A DNA stretch of 39,480 nucleotides from Marmoricola sp. (GCF_025965085.1 NZ_JAOPXP010000228.1:1-39480); one strand, 5' to 3'; counted from the first letter of the stretch, positions 24,987 through 32,899 are shown. Notes: generated by a model not told the origin, from the letters alone. A program made the numbers and translations.

Positions 24987-24999
24987 CATAATCCGAGCA
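24963..24999 (+). promoter_or_regulatory. Leaderless promoter of the NERD gene
   Basis: TGCACA (24963-24968), 18 nt, CATAAT (24987-24992), then 6 nt to ATG 24999, so the predicted transcription start is at or next to the A of the ATG. No Shine-Dalgarno is present. Confidence 0.55.
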
Positions 25000-25997
25000 T
25001 GGGGGACGCGGGTGTGCAGGTGAATCGGTGGCGCCGCTTCGGCAAGGACCGCCTCTATGTCAGCCACAACGACGAGGTGAAGATCGGCTGGTGGGACCTG
25101 ACGACCGACGAGGGTTACCCGGAGACTCCGGCGGATGCAGCGGCCCTCGCCGAAGCCGTGGCTGACTGGAAGGCAGGACGGCAGACCGACGCCAGCCTCG
25201 GCGGGGCCGACACGACACAACCACGCGAGGCAGCCGTTCGCGCAGCGAAGATCAATCCGCCCCGGAGCACTCGCGACACAGTCGTCGCTCACGTGGTCGA
25301 GTCCGTCCCCGTGCAGGCACCGGTCGGCCCTACGGTTGCGGTCAGTCCCGACCGCGAGGAGCGGGCGATGCGCCCCTGGCTCGACCTGTCCACCAACGCG
25401 CCAGGCGCGGAGGCTCGCGAGCAGGCACTTGCCGCCCGGGAAGCAGCCCCTGTGAAGTCGTTGCTGGCCCGCGTGCTCGGGGTCCACACCGACGAGCGCG
25501 CTTGGCGCATCGGTGCCGACGGAGAGGAAAGAGTCGCGGCGCGTCTGGCGAAACTGGCGAACAAGGATCCGCGCTGGCGGTCCCTGCATGCCATCCCAGT
25601 CGGTAACCGAGGCTCGGACATCGATCACCTGGTCATCGGGCCAGGCGGGGTCTTCACTCTCAACACCAAGCATCACCCGGGTGCGAAGATCTGGGTCGGC
25701 GGCGACACGTTCATGGTCGACGGACACAAACAGCCCTATATCCGCAACAGCCGTCACGAGGCTTCCCGGGCCGCGAAGCTGCTCACCGCCGCATGTGGCT
25801 TTCCCGTCCACGTCGAAGGCGTCATCGTCACGGTGAACGCCGATGACATCGTCGTGAAGAAGGCGCCCGCCGGCGTCCATGTAGTACCCCGCATGCAGAT
25901 CGCGCGGTGGCTGGGGCGCAACGGCCCCATCTACGCCGAGTCAGTCCTCGAAGCGATCTTTGACGTGGCTCGTCGATCGACGACCTGGCAACCGTGA
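24999..25997 (+). CDS. NERD-domain (nuclease-related) protein
   Basis: 332 aa from ATG 24999. The N-terminal ~50 residues (QVNRWRRFGKDRLYVSHNDEVKIGWWDL) form a small separate module, followed by a variable linker. The C-terminal NERD domain (about 165-285) shows GADGEERVAARLAKL, PVGNRGSDIDHLVIGPGGVFTLNTKHH and HKQPYIRNSRHEASRAAKLL. The E, D(IDH) and K (NTK) positions match the PD-(D/E)xK-like core, so the nuclease-like site seems intact. NERD proteins are linked to plasmids, DNA processing and defence-like neighbourhoods, but the biochemical role is mostly unproven. No partner helicase or kinase domain is fused. It stands alone between transporter debris and tRNA-Arg. Confidence 0.9.
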   Translation: MGDAGVQVNRWRRFGKDRLYVSHNDEVKIGWWDLTTDEGYPETPADAAALAEAVADWKAGRQTDASLGGADTTQPREAAVRAAKINPPRSTRDTVVAHVVESVPVQAPVGPTVAVSPDREERAMRPWLDLSTNAPGAEAREQALAAREAAPVKSLLARVLGVHTDERAWRIGADGEERVAARLAKLANKDPRWRSLHAIPVGNRGSDIDHLVIGPGGVFTLNTKHHPGAKIWVGGDTFMVDGHKQPYIRNSRHEASRAAKLLTAACGFPVHVEGVIVTVNADDIVVKKAPAGVHVVPRMQIARWLGRNGPIYAESVLEAIFDVARRSTTWQP

Positions 25998-26171
25998 CAC
26001 GAGCAACGAGGCGTGGGCGTGGTCCGGGTGCCAACCAGCCGTGAGCGTTCCGGACCGGTAGCGCGGGCACCTGCTGGTCGGCACTCTTCGAGGGCCGGGG
26101 AGGGTCGAAGTTGAGGCCGGAAGTGAGGTCAGGCCGCGCCGGCGAGAGTGGTCGGTGGCATGAAATACACG

Positions 26172-26204
26172 AAACCGCAGGTCAGCGGTGAACTGCCTGC
26201 GGTT
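26172..26204 (-). terminator. Terminator of tRNA-Arg
   Basis: AACCGCAGG and CCTGCGGTT form a perfect 9-bp stem around a 13-nt loop. On the minus strand it lies just downstream of the tRNA and is followed by a T-richer stretch (TTTCGTGTATTT). Confidence 0.75.
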
Positions 26205-26213
26205 CCTGTCGTG

Positions 26214-26286
26214 CGCGCCCGGAGAGATTCGAACTCCCAACCTTCTGATCCGTAGTCAGATGCTCTATCCGTTGAGCTACGGGCGC
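26214..26286 (-). tRNA. tRNA-Arg(ACG)
   Basis: The reverse complement folds as a 73-nt cloverleaf: acceptor GCGCCCG/CGGGCGC, D-arm TAGCTCAACGGATAGAGCA, anticodon stem CTGAC-loop-GATCAG with anticodon ACG, T-arm GTTCGAATC, discriminator G. CCA is not encoded. It is flanked by the NERD gene and the pckG upstream region; no copy of its 3' end (an attachment-site mark) was seen nearby. Confidence 0.96.
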
Positions 26287-26305
26287 CTGTCCTGAGGACT
26301 GCGCA

Positions 26306-26335
26306 ATGCTAGCGGAAGACCCCGGTGGGGTTGAA
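26306..26335 (-). promoter_or_regulatory. Promoter of tRNA-Arg
   Basis: On the minus strand TTCAAC, 18 nt, TAGCAT; the -10 (TAnnnT) lies about 20 nt upstream of the mature 5' end. Confidence 0.5.
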
Positions 26336-26561
26336 ATCGGTCGGTGCGTGGATCGGTGCAGTGCTCTGGAGACACTCGCCGACGCTCGTGCCTCGACAAC
26401 CGACGGCCCGCGGTCTGGTTCGATCGCCGGTCACGGACCGGCCCGCGTGAGGGCCGTTCGCCGGGCGCCCAAGGGCTTGCCGGTAGCCCCGCGGACGTGA
26501 GCCTGACCACACCTCGCCCGCCTGCCGGACGGCTTGAACGATCCAATAGGCCGAATCCGAC

Positions 26562-26580
26562 CGGCGAACTAGATTCGCCG
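26562..26580. promoter_or_regulatory. Inverted repeat upstream of pckG
   Basis: CGGCGAA-CTAGA-TTCGCCG is a perfect 7-bp repeat with a 5-nt A/T-rich spacer, about 170 bp upstream of the pckG start. Its size and symmetry suit a dimeric regulator; which one is unknown. Confidence 0.45.
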
Positions 26581-26752
26581 CCAACCTCGGTTACCCCAGC
26601 GTCTTCGCTCGGCGTAACTTGGGGCCCACATTGGGGTGATGCAACGGCGCCGCACCCATATTCGAACTCAAGGACACACACCGTCGAGGAGCTCGACGGC
26701 CGGTCAGGCCCTCCCAGGGACTGGTCGCGAAATGCTCGAGAGGGATAAAGGC

Positions 26753-28585
26753 ATGACCGCCGAGACGTCGCACCAGACCACCACCATCGAGGATGCGCCC
26801 ACCACGCACGAGGGCATCCTGGCCTTCGTCCGCGAGGCCGCTGAGCTCACCACCCCGGACCGCATCTACTGGTGCACCGGTTCCGACGAGGAGTGGGTGG
26901 AGCTGACCGACGCTCTGGTGTCGACCGGCACGTTCACGCGCCTCGACCCGGCGAAGAAGCCGAACTCCTTCTACGCGGCCTCCGATCCCACGGACGTGGC
27001 GCGCGTCGAGGACCGCACCTACATCTGCTCCGTCGAGGAGAAGGACTGCGGGCCCACCAACAACTGGATGGATCCCAACGAGATGAAGGACCTCATGCGC
27101 GGGCTGTACGCCGGCTGCATGAAGGGCCGCACGATGTACGTCATCCCCTTCGTCATGGGCCACCTCGAGGCCGAGCACCCGATGTTCGGTGTCGAGGTCA
27201 CCGACTCCGCGTACGTCACCGCCTCGATGCGTGTGATGGCCCGCATGGGCACCAACGTGCTGCGCAAGATGGAGGAGCTCGACGCCGACTTCGTGCCGGC
27301 GCTGCACTCCGTCGGCATGCCGCTCGAGGAGGGCCAGGAGGACGTCGCCTGGCCGTGCAACGACACGAAGTACATCGTGCAGTTCCCCGAGGAGCGCAAG
27401 ATCTGGTCCTTCGGCTCCGGGTACGGCGGCAACGCGCTGCTCGGCAAGAAGTGCTACGCCCTCCGCATCGCCAGCGCGAAGGCGCACGACGAGGGGTGGA
27501 TGGCCGAGCACATGCTCATCTTGAAGCTCACCAGCCCGGAGAACGTCACCAAGTACATCGCAGCCGCGTTCCCCAGCGCCTGTGGCAAGACCAACCTCGC
27601 GATGCTCAAGCCGACCATCCCGGGCTGGAAGGTCGAGTCCATCGGTGACGACATCGCCTGGATGCGCATCGGCGAGGACGGCCGCCTGTGGGCCGTGAAC
27701 CCGGAGTACGGCTTCTTCGGCGTCGCACCCGGCACCAACGAGCACACCAACCCGCACGCCATGGAGACCATCAACATCGGCAACTCGGTCTTCACGAACG
27801 TCGCACTCACCGACGACGGCGACGTCTGGTGGGAAGGCCTGGAGAACCCGCCGGCGCACGCCACGTCCTGGAAGGGCGAGCCGTGGACTCCCGACTCCGA
27901 GGAGCCCTCGAGCCACCCGAACAGCCGCTACTGCACGCCGATCAAGCAGTGCCCGATCCTCGCCCCCGAGTACGACGACCCCCGCGGTGTCCCGATCGAC
28001 GCGATCCTGTTCGGCGGCCGGCGCAAGACCACCATCCCGCTGGTGACCGAGGCCCGCGACTGGGTCCACGGCACCTTCATGGGTGCGACGCTGTCGAGCG
28101 AGACCACCGCGGCCGCCACCGGCCAGGTGGGCGTGGTGCGGCGCGACCCGATGGCGATGCTGCCGTTCATCGGCTACAACGCCGGCGACTACTTCAGCCA
28201 CTGGATCAAGATGGGCAAGGAGAACGACGAGGCGAAGATGCCGCGCATCTTCTACGTCAACTGGTTCCGTCGCAACGACGACGGTGGCTTCCTGTGGCCA
28301 GGCTTCGGCGAGAACAGCCGTGTCCTGAAGTGGGTCATCGACCGCATGGAGGGCCAGGCCGCTGCCGTGGAGACCCCCATCGGCAACGTGCCGGCACCTG
28401 GCTCGCTGGACATCGACGGCCTCGACGTGACCGAGGAGGACCTCGCGAAGGCCCTCGCGGTGGACGTCGAGGAGTGGAAGAAGGAGGTCCCCGAGATCAC
28501 CGAGTGGTTCGAGAAGTTCGGTGACGAGCTTCCCACCGTGCTCTGGACCGAGCTCGACGGCCTCAAGGCCCGACTCGGCGCCTGA
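26753..28585 (+). CDS. pckG: Phosphoenolpyruvate carboxykinase (GTP)
   Basis: Converts oxaloacetate + GTP to PEP + CO2 + GDP for gluconeogenesis; cytosolic. The 610-aa length is typical of the GTP-dependent class. Visible motifs: [18 protein letters not shown], the hyper-reactive cysteine and P-loop in [12 protein letters not shown] (Cys277), [29 protein letters not shown], and the nucleotide-loop region YFSHWIKMG. The ATG at 26753 follows AAAGG and fits the family N-terminus; the ORF-track start at 26636 is too far upstream. A strong terminator follows, so it is monocistronic. With ppc at 3.2 kb it forms the opposing arm of the PEP/oxaloacetate node. Confidence 0.98.
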   Translation: MTAETSHQTTTIEDAPTTHEGILAFVREAAELTTPDRIYWCTGSDEEWVELTDALVSTGTFTRLDPAKKPNSFYAASDPTDVARVEDRTYICSVEEKDCGPTNNWMDPNEMKDLMRGLYAGCMKGRTMYVIPFVMGHLEAEHPMFGVEVTDSAYVTASMRVMARMGTNVLRKMEELDADFVPALHSVGMPLEEGQEDVAWPCNDTKYIVQFPEERKIWSFGSGYGGNALLGKKCYALRIASAKAHDEGWMAEHMLILKLTSPENVTKYIAAAFPSACGKTNLAMLKPTIPGWKVESIGDDIAWMRIGEDGRLWAVNPEYGFFGVAPGTNEHTNPHAMETINIGNSVFTNVALTDDGDVWWEGLENPPAHATSWKGEPWTPDSEEPSSHPNSRYCTPIKQCPILAPEYDDPRGVPIDAILFGGRRKTTIPLVTEARDWVHGTFMGATLSSETTAAATGQVGVVRRDPMAMLPFIGYNAGDYFSHWIKMGKENDEAKMPRIFYVNWFRRNDDGGFLWPGFGENSRVLKWVIDRMEGQAAAVETPIGNVPAPGSLDIDGLDVTEEDLAKALAVDVEEWKKEVPEITEWFEKFGDELPTVLWTELDGLKARLGA

Positions 28586-28617
28586 CCGGCCGCCCACACG
28601 CAGGCGCCCGACTGTTC

Positions 28618-28648
28618 CAGGACCCGCACCCTCAGGGTGCGGGTCCTG
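28618..28648 (+). terminator. Terminator of pckG
   Basis: A perfect 14-bp stem CAGGACCCGCACCC / GGGTGCGGGTCCTG around a TCA loop, 32 bases after the pckG stop, followed by GCGGTTTCT. The downstream regulator starts only about 12 bases later. Confidence 0.92.
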
Positions 28649-28660
28649 CGGTTTCTCGAC

Positions 28661-29671
28661 ATGATGCACGGCATGAGCATCGAGGGGGGATCGGAGCGGC
28701 GTGCACTCCTGGCCGGCCCGGCCGGTGAGCTCTACCGCGAGATCATCGCGGCAGGAGCCCTGGCGGGCGACGACCCGCGGTTCGGGCAGGACCATCCGTC
28801 GTTCCCGTTGCTGGCGATGCTCATCGACCTCGGGCTGGTCCGTGAGGACGACCGCGCAGGCGCCTGGGTAGCGGTGGACCCGGCGGCCGTCCAGGCAGGA
28901 GTCGTGGCGCCGATGGGCCGCCGGGTCGTGGAGCTGCTGGACGAGTCCGCCGCGTGGGCAGACACGTTCGGCTCCCTGTCCCAGACCTTCAGGCGTACGC
29001 CGGTCGGTGACAGCCCGATCAACGAGATCAGGGGCCTGTCCAGCATCAATCACTTCCTCGAGGCAGCGGTCGACGACGCGGAGCACGAGCTGCTCACCGC
29101 ACAGCCGGCCGGAGCCCGTCGCGCGGTCATCCTTGAGCAGGCGGTGGACCGCGACCTGCGCGCGCTCGAGCGGGGCGTGGCGATGCGCACGCTCTACCAG
29201 CACACGGCCCGCCGCAGCCGGGCGACGCGGGACCATGTCGAGCGCATCCTCGAGCGGGGCGCGAAGGTGCGCACACTCGATGAGTTCTTCAACCGGCTCA
29301 TCGTGGTCGACCGCCGACTGGCCGTGATCCCCGGAGGATCACCCGACGTGGCGCTCGCGATCCACGACCTGAGCCTCGTGTCCTACCTCGCGGACATCTT
29401 CGACCGCTCGTGGGAACGGGCCAGGGAGTACGACGAGCGCGGGGGCTCCTCCGAGAGCGACATCGCGGCCGACATGCGCCAGCTGACGGTGCGCATGCTC
29501 ACAGAGGGCCACAGCGACCCCGCCAGCGCCAAGCGCGTCGGAGTGAGCACCCGCACCTACGCCTCCTACGTCGCCGCCCTCAAGGACGAGTACGGCGTGG
29601 AGACCCGGTTCCAGCTCGGCTACGCCATGGGGAGCAGGGACCCTGAGTCAGCCCCCGAGAGAGCCGACTGA
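28661..29671 (+). CDS. TrmB/LuxR-type transcriptional regulator
   Basis: 336 aa from ATG 28661 (ATG 28664 and 28673 are alternatives; none has a clear ribosome site). The N-terminal ~80 residues resemble a winged helix (ELYREIIAAGAL..PLLAMLIDLGLVRE). The centre is a TrmB/PLD-like sensor region (AEHELLTAQPAG, RALERGVAMRTLYQHTARR, GAKVRTLDEFFNRLIVVDRRLAVIP). The C-terminus is a LuxR-type HTH (MLTEGHSDPASAKRVGVSTRTYASYVAALKDEYGVETRFQLGYAM). Regulators of this design are numerous in Streptomyces and relatives, mostly with unknown signals. It is convergent with the tiny secreted peptide gene, 27 bp away. Confidence 0.85.
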   Translation: MMHGMSIEGGSERRALLAGPAGELYREIIAAGALAGDDPRFGQDHPSFPLLAMLIDLGLVREDDRAGAWVAVDPAAVQAGVVAPMGRRVVELLDESAAWADTFGSLSQTFRRTPVGDSPINEIRGLSSINHFLEAAVDDAEHELLTAQPAGARRAVILEQAVDRDLRALERGVAMRTLYQHTARRSRATRDHVERILERGAKVRTLDEFFNRLIVVDRRLAVIPGGSPDVALAIHDLSLVSYLADIFDRSWERAREYDERGGSSESDIAADMRQLTVRMLTEGHSDPASAKRVGVSTRTYASYVAALKDEYGVETRFQLGYAMGSRDPESAPERAD

Positions 29672-29698
29672 CTCCGGGTCACTGCTGCCCCGATCGGC

Positions 29699-29839
29699 CT
29701 ACTTGAAGCCCCAGCCGGTGTCGTACGTCGTGTGGGTGGGCCGGGTTGCCGCGTCGGCGGGACCGGCGACACCGACGGTCACGAGACCGACGGTGAGCAG
29801 GACGGTGGCGACGGGCTTGAGGACATTGCGGAGATTCAT
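29699..29839 (-). CDS. 46-aa secreted peptide precursor ending TGWGFK
   Basis: The ORF-track entry is 88 aa, but the real start is ATG 29839 (MNLRNVLKPVATVLLTVGLVTVG), with GAAGGA 7 nt upstream. A signal peptide with AxA site (GPADA, residue 30) would release a 16-residue peptide, ATRPTHTTYDTGWGFK. The mature peptide is aromatic and lacks cysteine. It is convergent with the TrmB/LuxR-type regulator. I do not recognise a named family; a signalling or bioactive peptide is inference from size, secretion and neighbourhood. An inverted repeat lies about 90 bp upstream. Confidence 0.75.
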   Translation of the reverse strand: MNLRNVLKPVATVLLTVGLVTVGVAGPADAATRPTHTTYDTGWGFK

Positions 29840-29926
29840 GGAGGAATCCTTCTCGTCTCGGGGCAACGCCCATCGTGCCCGCGGTGTCGCCTCACGTGAC
29901 AGGAGGACAACCCACATGAGTGTGCA

Positions 29927-29942
29927 TTGCATCTTCATGCAA
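29927..29942. promoter_or_regulatory. Inverted repeat upstream of the secreted peptide gene
   Basis: TTGCAT-CTTC-ATGCAA is a perfect 6-bp repeat with a 4-nt spacer, 88 bp upstream of the peptide start, in an unusually A/T-rich patch. It overlaps the likely -35 area on the minus strand (TTGCAT) and is an operator candidate. Confidence 0.45.
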
Positions 29943-29958
29943 GTTGTGGGCGTGCACA

Positions 29959-29993
29959 GAACCACCCCGGACCCTCAGGGTCCGGGGTGGTTC
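29959..29993 (-). terminator. Terminator of tRNA-Ser(GCT)
   Basis: A perfect 16-bp stem GAACCACCCCGGACCC / GGGTCCGGGGTGGTTC around a TCA (minus: TGA) loop, directly downstream of the minus-strand tRNA. Confidence 0.9.
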
Positions 29994-29999
29994 AGCCTG

Positions 30000-30089
30000 C
30001 GGAGGTGGCGGGATTTGAACCCGCGAGAGGGCACAACCCTCAACCCGCTTAGCAGGCGGGCGCCATAAACCGGGCTAGGCGACACCTCC
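30000..30089 (-). tRNA. tRNA-Ser(GCT)
   Basis: A 90-nt class II tRNA on the reverse strand: acceptor GGAGGTG/CACCTCC, anticodon stem-loop CCGCC-TGCTAA-GCGGG with anticodon GCT, long variable arm (TTGAGGGTTGTGCCCTC), T-arm GGTTCAAATCC, discriminator G. CCA is not encoded. Confidence 0.96.
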
Positions 30090-30105
30090 CCGTACAAGCA
30101 GGCAC

Positions 30106-30134
30106 AGGTTACCCATGGTCGGGCCCACCGGAAA
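30106..30134 (-). promoter_or_regulatory. Promoter of tRNA-Ser(GCT)
   Basis: On the minus strand TTTCCG, 17 nt, TAACCT (TAnnnT); the -10 ends 16 nt upstream of the mature tRNA 5' end. Confidence 0.55.
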
Positions 30135-30148
30135 ATCGGGCTGCCCCC

Positions 30149-30183
30149 GAGCGGGCCTCCGGGCTGCTGCCGGGCGCCCGCTC
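30149..30183 (-). terminator. Hairpin overlapping the stop of the PH-like protein gene
   Basis: GAGCGGGC (30149-30156) pairs with GCCCGCTC (30176-30183). The stem touches the stop codon of the minus-strand gene at 30182. GC-rich, no T-run. Confidence 0.5.
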
Positions 30184-30676
30184 AGCGCAGTCGACGGTAG
30201 CCGTGACCCCGGTCGAGGTGGGATGACAGCGTCTCGGTGAGAGCTGTCGCGTCACCTTCCAGCACGTCCACCGGGAGGGTCGTCGTACGCCCGTCCCGGA
30301 GGCGGAGCACGACGCAGCGGTGGCCGTCCACGGTCGTCGCCTGCAGGTCGAGGACGTCGGTCCAGCGCGCCGACCTGGCCTGGGCCGACCGCAGCGCCCG
30401 GACCCGATAGCCGTGCTCGTCGATCCGCAGCACCCAATGGCGTACGCCGACCAGCAGGCCGAGCGCGAGCACACCGAGCACCGCCAGCACCACCAGACCG
30501 GCCACGAACGCCGTCGGCAGCGAGGCCAGCCCGGTCACCAGGACCCCGAGCACCACGACCGTGCCGATGGCCACCAGACCGGTACCGAGCAGCCTGGCCC
30601 GCAGCGCGGCAGCAAGGGCGACATCCAGTCGGTCGTCGCCGGGCTGGGGCGTGGACTCGTTCGCCGGGATGCTCAC
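30182..30676 (-). CDS. Small membrane protein with C-terminal PH-like domain
   Basis: This 164-aa protein has two hydrophobic helices (GTGLVAIGTVVVLGVLVTGLA and AFVAGLVVLAVLGVLALGLLVGV, residues about 31-78), then a beta-rich domain HWVLRIDEHGYRVRALR..ARWTDVLDLQATTVDGHRCVVLRLRDGRTTTLPVDVLEGD. This resembles bacterial PH-like or PH-6 membrane proteins. Starts at GTG 30676 without Shine-Dalgarno, directly downstream of a good -10 (see promoter). Function unknown. It is divergent from the small helical protein at 30794. Confidence 0.8.
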   Translation of the reverse strand: MSIPANESTPQPGDDRLDVALAAALRARLLGTGLVAIGTVVVLGVLVTGLASLPTAFVAGLVVLAVLGVLALGLLVGVRHWVLRIDEHGYRVRALRSAQARSARWTDVLDLQATTVDGHRCVVLRLRDGRTTTLPVDVLEGDATALTETLSSHLDRGHGYRRLR

Positions 30677-30682
30677 CGTGTG

Positions 30683-30711
30683 ATTAGACCGGGGTGGAAG
30701 GCATGCCGCAA
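30683..30711 (-). promoter_or_regulatory. Leaderless promoter of the PH-like protein gene
   Basis: On the minus strand TTGCGG, 17 nt, TCTAAT, then 6 nt to the GTG start at 30676. This is one of the best sigma-A-like promoters in the window by eye. Confidence 0.65.
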
Positions 30712-30793
30712 AACTGGCCCTTGTCGGATCAGCGTGAACTGGGCCACACTCATGTTCCCATCATGCACGGACAGGCGTGGAAGGTGGTTCGAG

Positions 30794-31153
30794 ATGGCTC
30801 CTCTCGAAACCGCAATCAGGGAACTCCGGCACATTCTGGCCGCCGACAGCACCGCGCCCGAGTGGCGCTGGAACGTACGCCGACGCCTCTCCGACGTCAG
30901 GGACGCGCTCTCCCGTCCGCACGGCCGCCAGCCCGAGGCCTGGCTCGACGCCCGGGCGACGCTCTCCGAACGCGACCGCTTCCAGCTCCATGCCCGGGTC
31001 GTGGCACTCTCGACCGGCGTGCTCGACAGGCTGAGCGGCGAGGCCATCCTGCATGAGACCGAGCGACTCCTCGGCGATCTCGAGCACCACCTGCAGCGGG
31101 TGCACGACCTGGTCTACGACTCGGTCTCGCTGGAGCTCGGCGGCTCCGAGTAG
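30794..31153 (+). CDS. Small helical hypothetical protein
   Basis: 119 aa from ATG 30794, with AAGGTGG about 8 nt upstream; the ORF-track start at 30320 lies antisense to another gene and is not real. The protein is rich in charged and leucine residues (LETAIRELRHILAADSTAPEW, RRRLSDVRDALSRP, ERDRFQLHARVVALSTGVLDRLSG, ETERLLGDLEHHLQRVHDLVYD) and should be nearly all alpha-helical, possibly a coiled-coil dimer. No signal peptide or TM. I do not recognise its family. Convergent with the propeller gene. Confidence 0.75.
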   Translation: MAPLETAIRELRHILAADSTAPEWRWNVRRRLSDVRDALSRPHGRQPEAWLDARATLSERDRFQLHARVVALSTGVLDRLSGEAILHETERLLGDLEHHLQRVHDLVYDSVSLELGGSE

Positions 31154-31183
31154 GCGCGGCCCGATCGGATGCCCTGAGATCGT

Positions 31184-32515
31184 TCAGTTCCAGCGCGGTC
31201 CCGAGGGCAGCAGCCCGAGGCCCTCGTGCAGTTCGCGGCCGTGCGGACCCGTGCCCAGGTAGCGCTCGAAGTGGCCGACCCAGAGGCCACGGGTGGTGAA
31301 GTAGAGATCGAAGGCGCCCAGGCCCCCCTCGACGCTCTTGGTGGGGTTCCACGACAGCGCCCTGCCGGTCGTCGGGCTGACCGCACCCAGGCCCAGCCGG
31401 TCCACCGCGCCGGGGCCCTTGGTGTCACTCCCCAGTGGGTTGTCGAGCCACCGGAAGTGACCGCCCGCGAAGACGGCGAGATTGGTGACGGCCACCGAGT
31501 GGAAGGTGTCGCCCCCGGAGCGGTTGATCCAGACCGGCTGCTGGTTGCCCGTCTCCACGGGGTTCCACCGCGTGATGGTGTCGCATAGCTTGGCGGTCCG
31601 GGGGAACGCGGCGCCCGTGGTCACGATCGCGAAGTAGCTGCCGTCCGGTGCCCAGTCGACGTCGCGGGTGTACCACATGCGGGTCGGGGAGCAGGTCTCG
31701 TTCCACCGGGTCGAGAACCAGGGCGAGACGCTGGCGGTCGAACCCAACCGGATCATGGCAGCCTGCCTTCGAGGCGACTTGCCCACAGCCGTGAAGGATC
31801 CGATGACGACCATCCGGGTCCCGGCCGGGTTCACCGCGAACCGGTAGACCCGGGTGGAGTAGCCAGGTTCGGCGCCGGTGACCTTGACGGCGCTCAGGTA
31901 CTTGCGCCGGGTGCCCTTCGCCGGGTCCAGTGCCACGATGCCGCCGGGGAAGTTGCCGGACACGAACAGGCGGCTGCCGACGATCTGCAGGTCACTGATG
32001 CGGCCGGCGGCCACCGGCGAGTGGAAGCGCTTGTCCACCTTGCCCCGTTTGAGGTCGAACTTCACCAGGCCGTTCACGGGCACGCCGGCGAAGGTCGAGA
32101 AGGAGCCGCCGACGTAGAGATAGCGGCCGTCGTGGCTCGACTCCATCGCGTACACCCCGCCGTTGACCACGGGAGCCCACGAGGTCAGGGACCCGGACGT
32201 GGCATTGAAGGAGAACAGGTTCCATCGGTGGTAGGTGACCGTGCGGGTCGCGTTCAGGACCGTGTGGAACCGCCCGCCGGCGAACATCGTCGGACCCACC
32301 TGATGCAGCTCGAAGACACCGGCCTCGCGCACCCTGGCGTCGTCGACGACCCGGGGCGTGGTGTCGACGGCGTTGGTCTGGGGCATCGAGGCGATCGCGC
32401 TCCCCGCCAGTGCCGGCGCCTGGAGCCACACCCACGACGTCGCCGCGAGGGCGACCGAGACCACACCGACGAGCACTGCCCGTGCCCGGTGCCCGACCTG
32501 CGTCCACGACCCCAT
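31184..32515 (-). CDS. Secreted beta-propeller-like protein
   Basis: 443 aa from ATG 32515, preceded by GGAAGGGG; the ORF-track start at 32563 lacks a ribosome site. A signal peptide (AVLVGVVSVALAATSWVWLQAPALA) leads into repeated motifs such as GPTMFAGGRFHTVLNA, GRYLYVGGSFSTFAGVPVNGLVKFD, GSRLFVSGNFPGGIVALDPAKG, MVVIGSFTAVGKSPRRQAAMIRL and NLAVFAGGHFRWLDN. The recurring V-x-G-G/x-F pattern is that of delta-60-repeat or kelch-type propellers. The C-terminus has GLWVGHFERYLG. Extracellular; the ligand or enzymatic role is unknown. It lies 3' of tRNA-Ser(TGA). Confidence 0.85.
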   Translation of the reverse strand: MGSWTQVGHRARAVLVGVVSVALAATSWVWLQAPALAGSAIASMPQTNAVDTTPRVVDDARVREAGVFELHQVGPTMFAGGRFHTVLNATRTVTYHRWNLFSFNATSGSLTSWAPVVNGGVYAMESSHDGRYLYVGGSFSTFAGVPVNGLVKFDLKRGKVDKRFHSPVAAGRISDLQIVGSRLFVSGNFPGGIVALDPAKGTRRKYLSAVKVTGAEPGYSTRVYRFAVNPAGTRMVVIGSFTAVGKSPRRQAAMIRLGSTASVSPWFSTRWNETCSPTRMWYTRDVDWAPDGSYFAIVTTGAAFPRTAKLCDTITRWNPVETGNQQPVWINRSGGDTFHSVAVTNLAVFAGGHFRWLDNPLGSDTKGPGAVDRLGLGAVSPTTGRALSWNPTKSVEGGLGAFDLYFTTRGLWVGHFERYLGTGPHGRELHEGLGLLPSGPRWN

Positions 32516-32787
32516 GGTCAAACCCCTTCCCCCGCCCAACAGTGTGGGCACGGCACGCCTCACGAAGCCAGACTTCTGGAGGTTTGACCTTCCGACACGT
32601 GCGACCGGGCCAGACCGCCCCGATCGATCCCTTGACGGCCTCGATCAGCGCATCGAGACCCATGTCTCCCGGGCCGGCGGAGTCCGGCGACCGGCGGGGG
32701 CGGACGGCACCGCCCGGCAGCCTCCGGGTCGGGCCGCAGGGGCGGAGCCTCCAAGGAGTGGGTCCCGACACCGTCGAGGGCCCTGAG

Positions 32788-32876
32788 CAGAGGGGGCGGG
32801 ATTCGAACCCGCGGCTGACATCACTGCCAGCGACCGCTTTCAAGGCGGTTCCGATCGGCCACTCCGGCACCCCTCC
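32788..32876 (-). tRNA. tRNA-Ser(TGA)
   Basis: An 89-nt class II tRNA on the reverse strand: acceptor GGAGGGG/CCCCTCT (one terminal G-U), D-arm GCCGGAGTGGCCGATCGGA, anticodon stem-loop ACCGC-CTTGAAA-GCGGT with anticodon TGA, variable arm, T-arm GCGGGTTCGAATCCCGC, discriminator G. CCA is not encoded. Confidence 0.96.
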
Positions 32877-32899
32877 AGGTCCTTGAGGACCGGTGCCCG

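Larger units (their letters stand above)
26287..26752. other. 466-bp region between tRNA-Arg and pckG
   Basis: No gene is supported here; short ORFs lack ribosome sites and recognisable content. The region holds the tRNA-Arg promoter, an inverted repeat at 26562-26580 and, presumably, the pckG promoter and leader. GGGGCCCACATTGGGG-like G-rich sequence occurs around 26620-26637. Confidence 0.5.

Noticed and set aside
24719-25045. Minus-strand ORF over the region after the broken transporter
   Set aside because: No ribosome site, crosses the NERD promoter and start, no recognisable family.
26214-26286. tRNA-Arg as an integration attachment site
   Set aside because: No direct repeat of the tRNA 3' end and no integrase gene found in the window.
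26591-29236. 881-aa minus-strand ORF
   Set aside because: Antisense to pckG and the regulator; crosses the strong pckG terminator.
32640-32657. CTCGAT-CAGCGC-ATCGAG inverted repeat upstream of the propeller gene
   Set aside because: Only 6 bp with a GC-rich spacer and no promoter element nearby; easily chance at this base composition.
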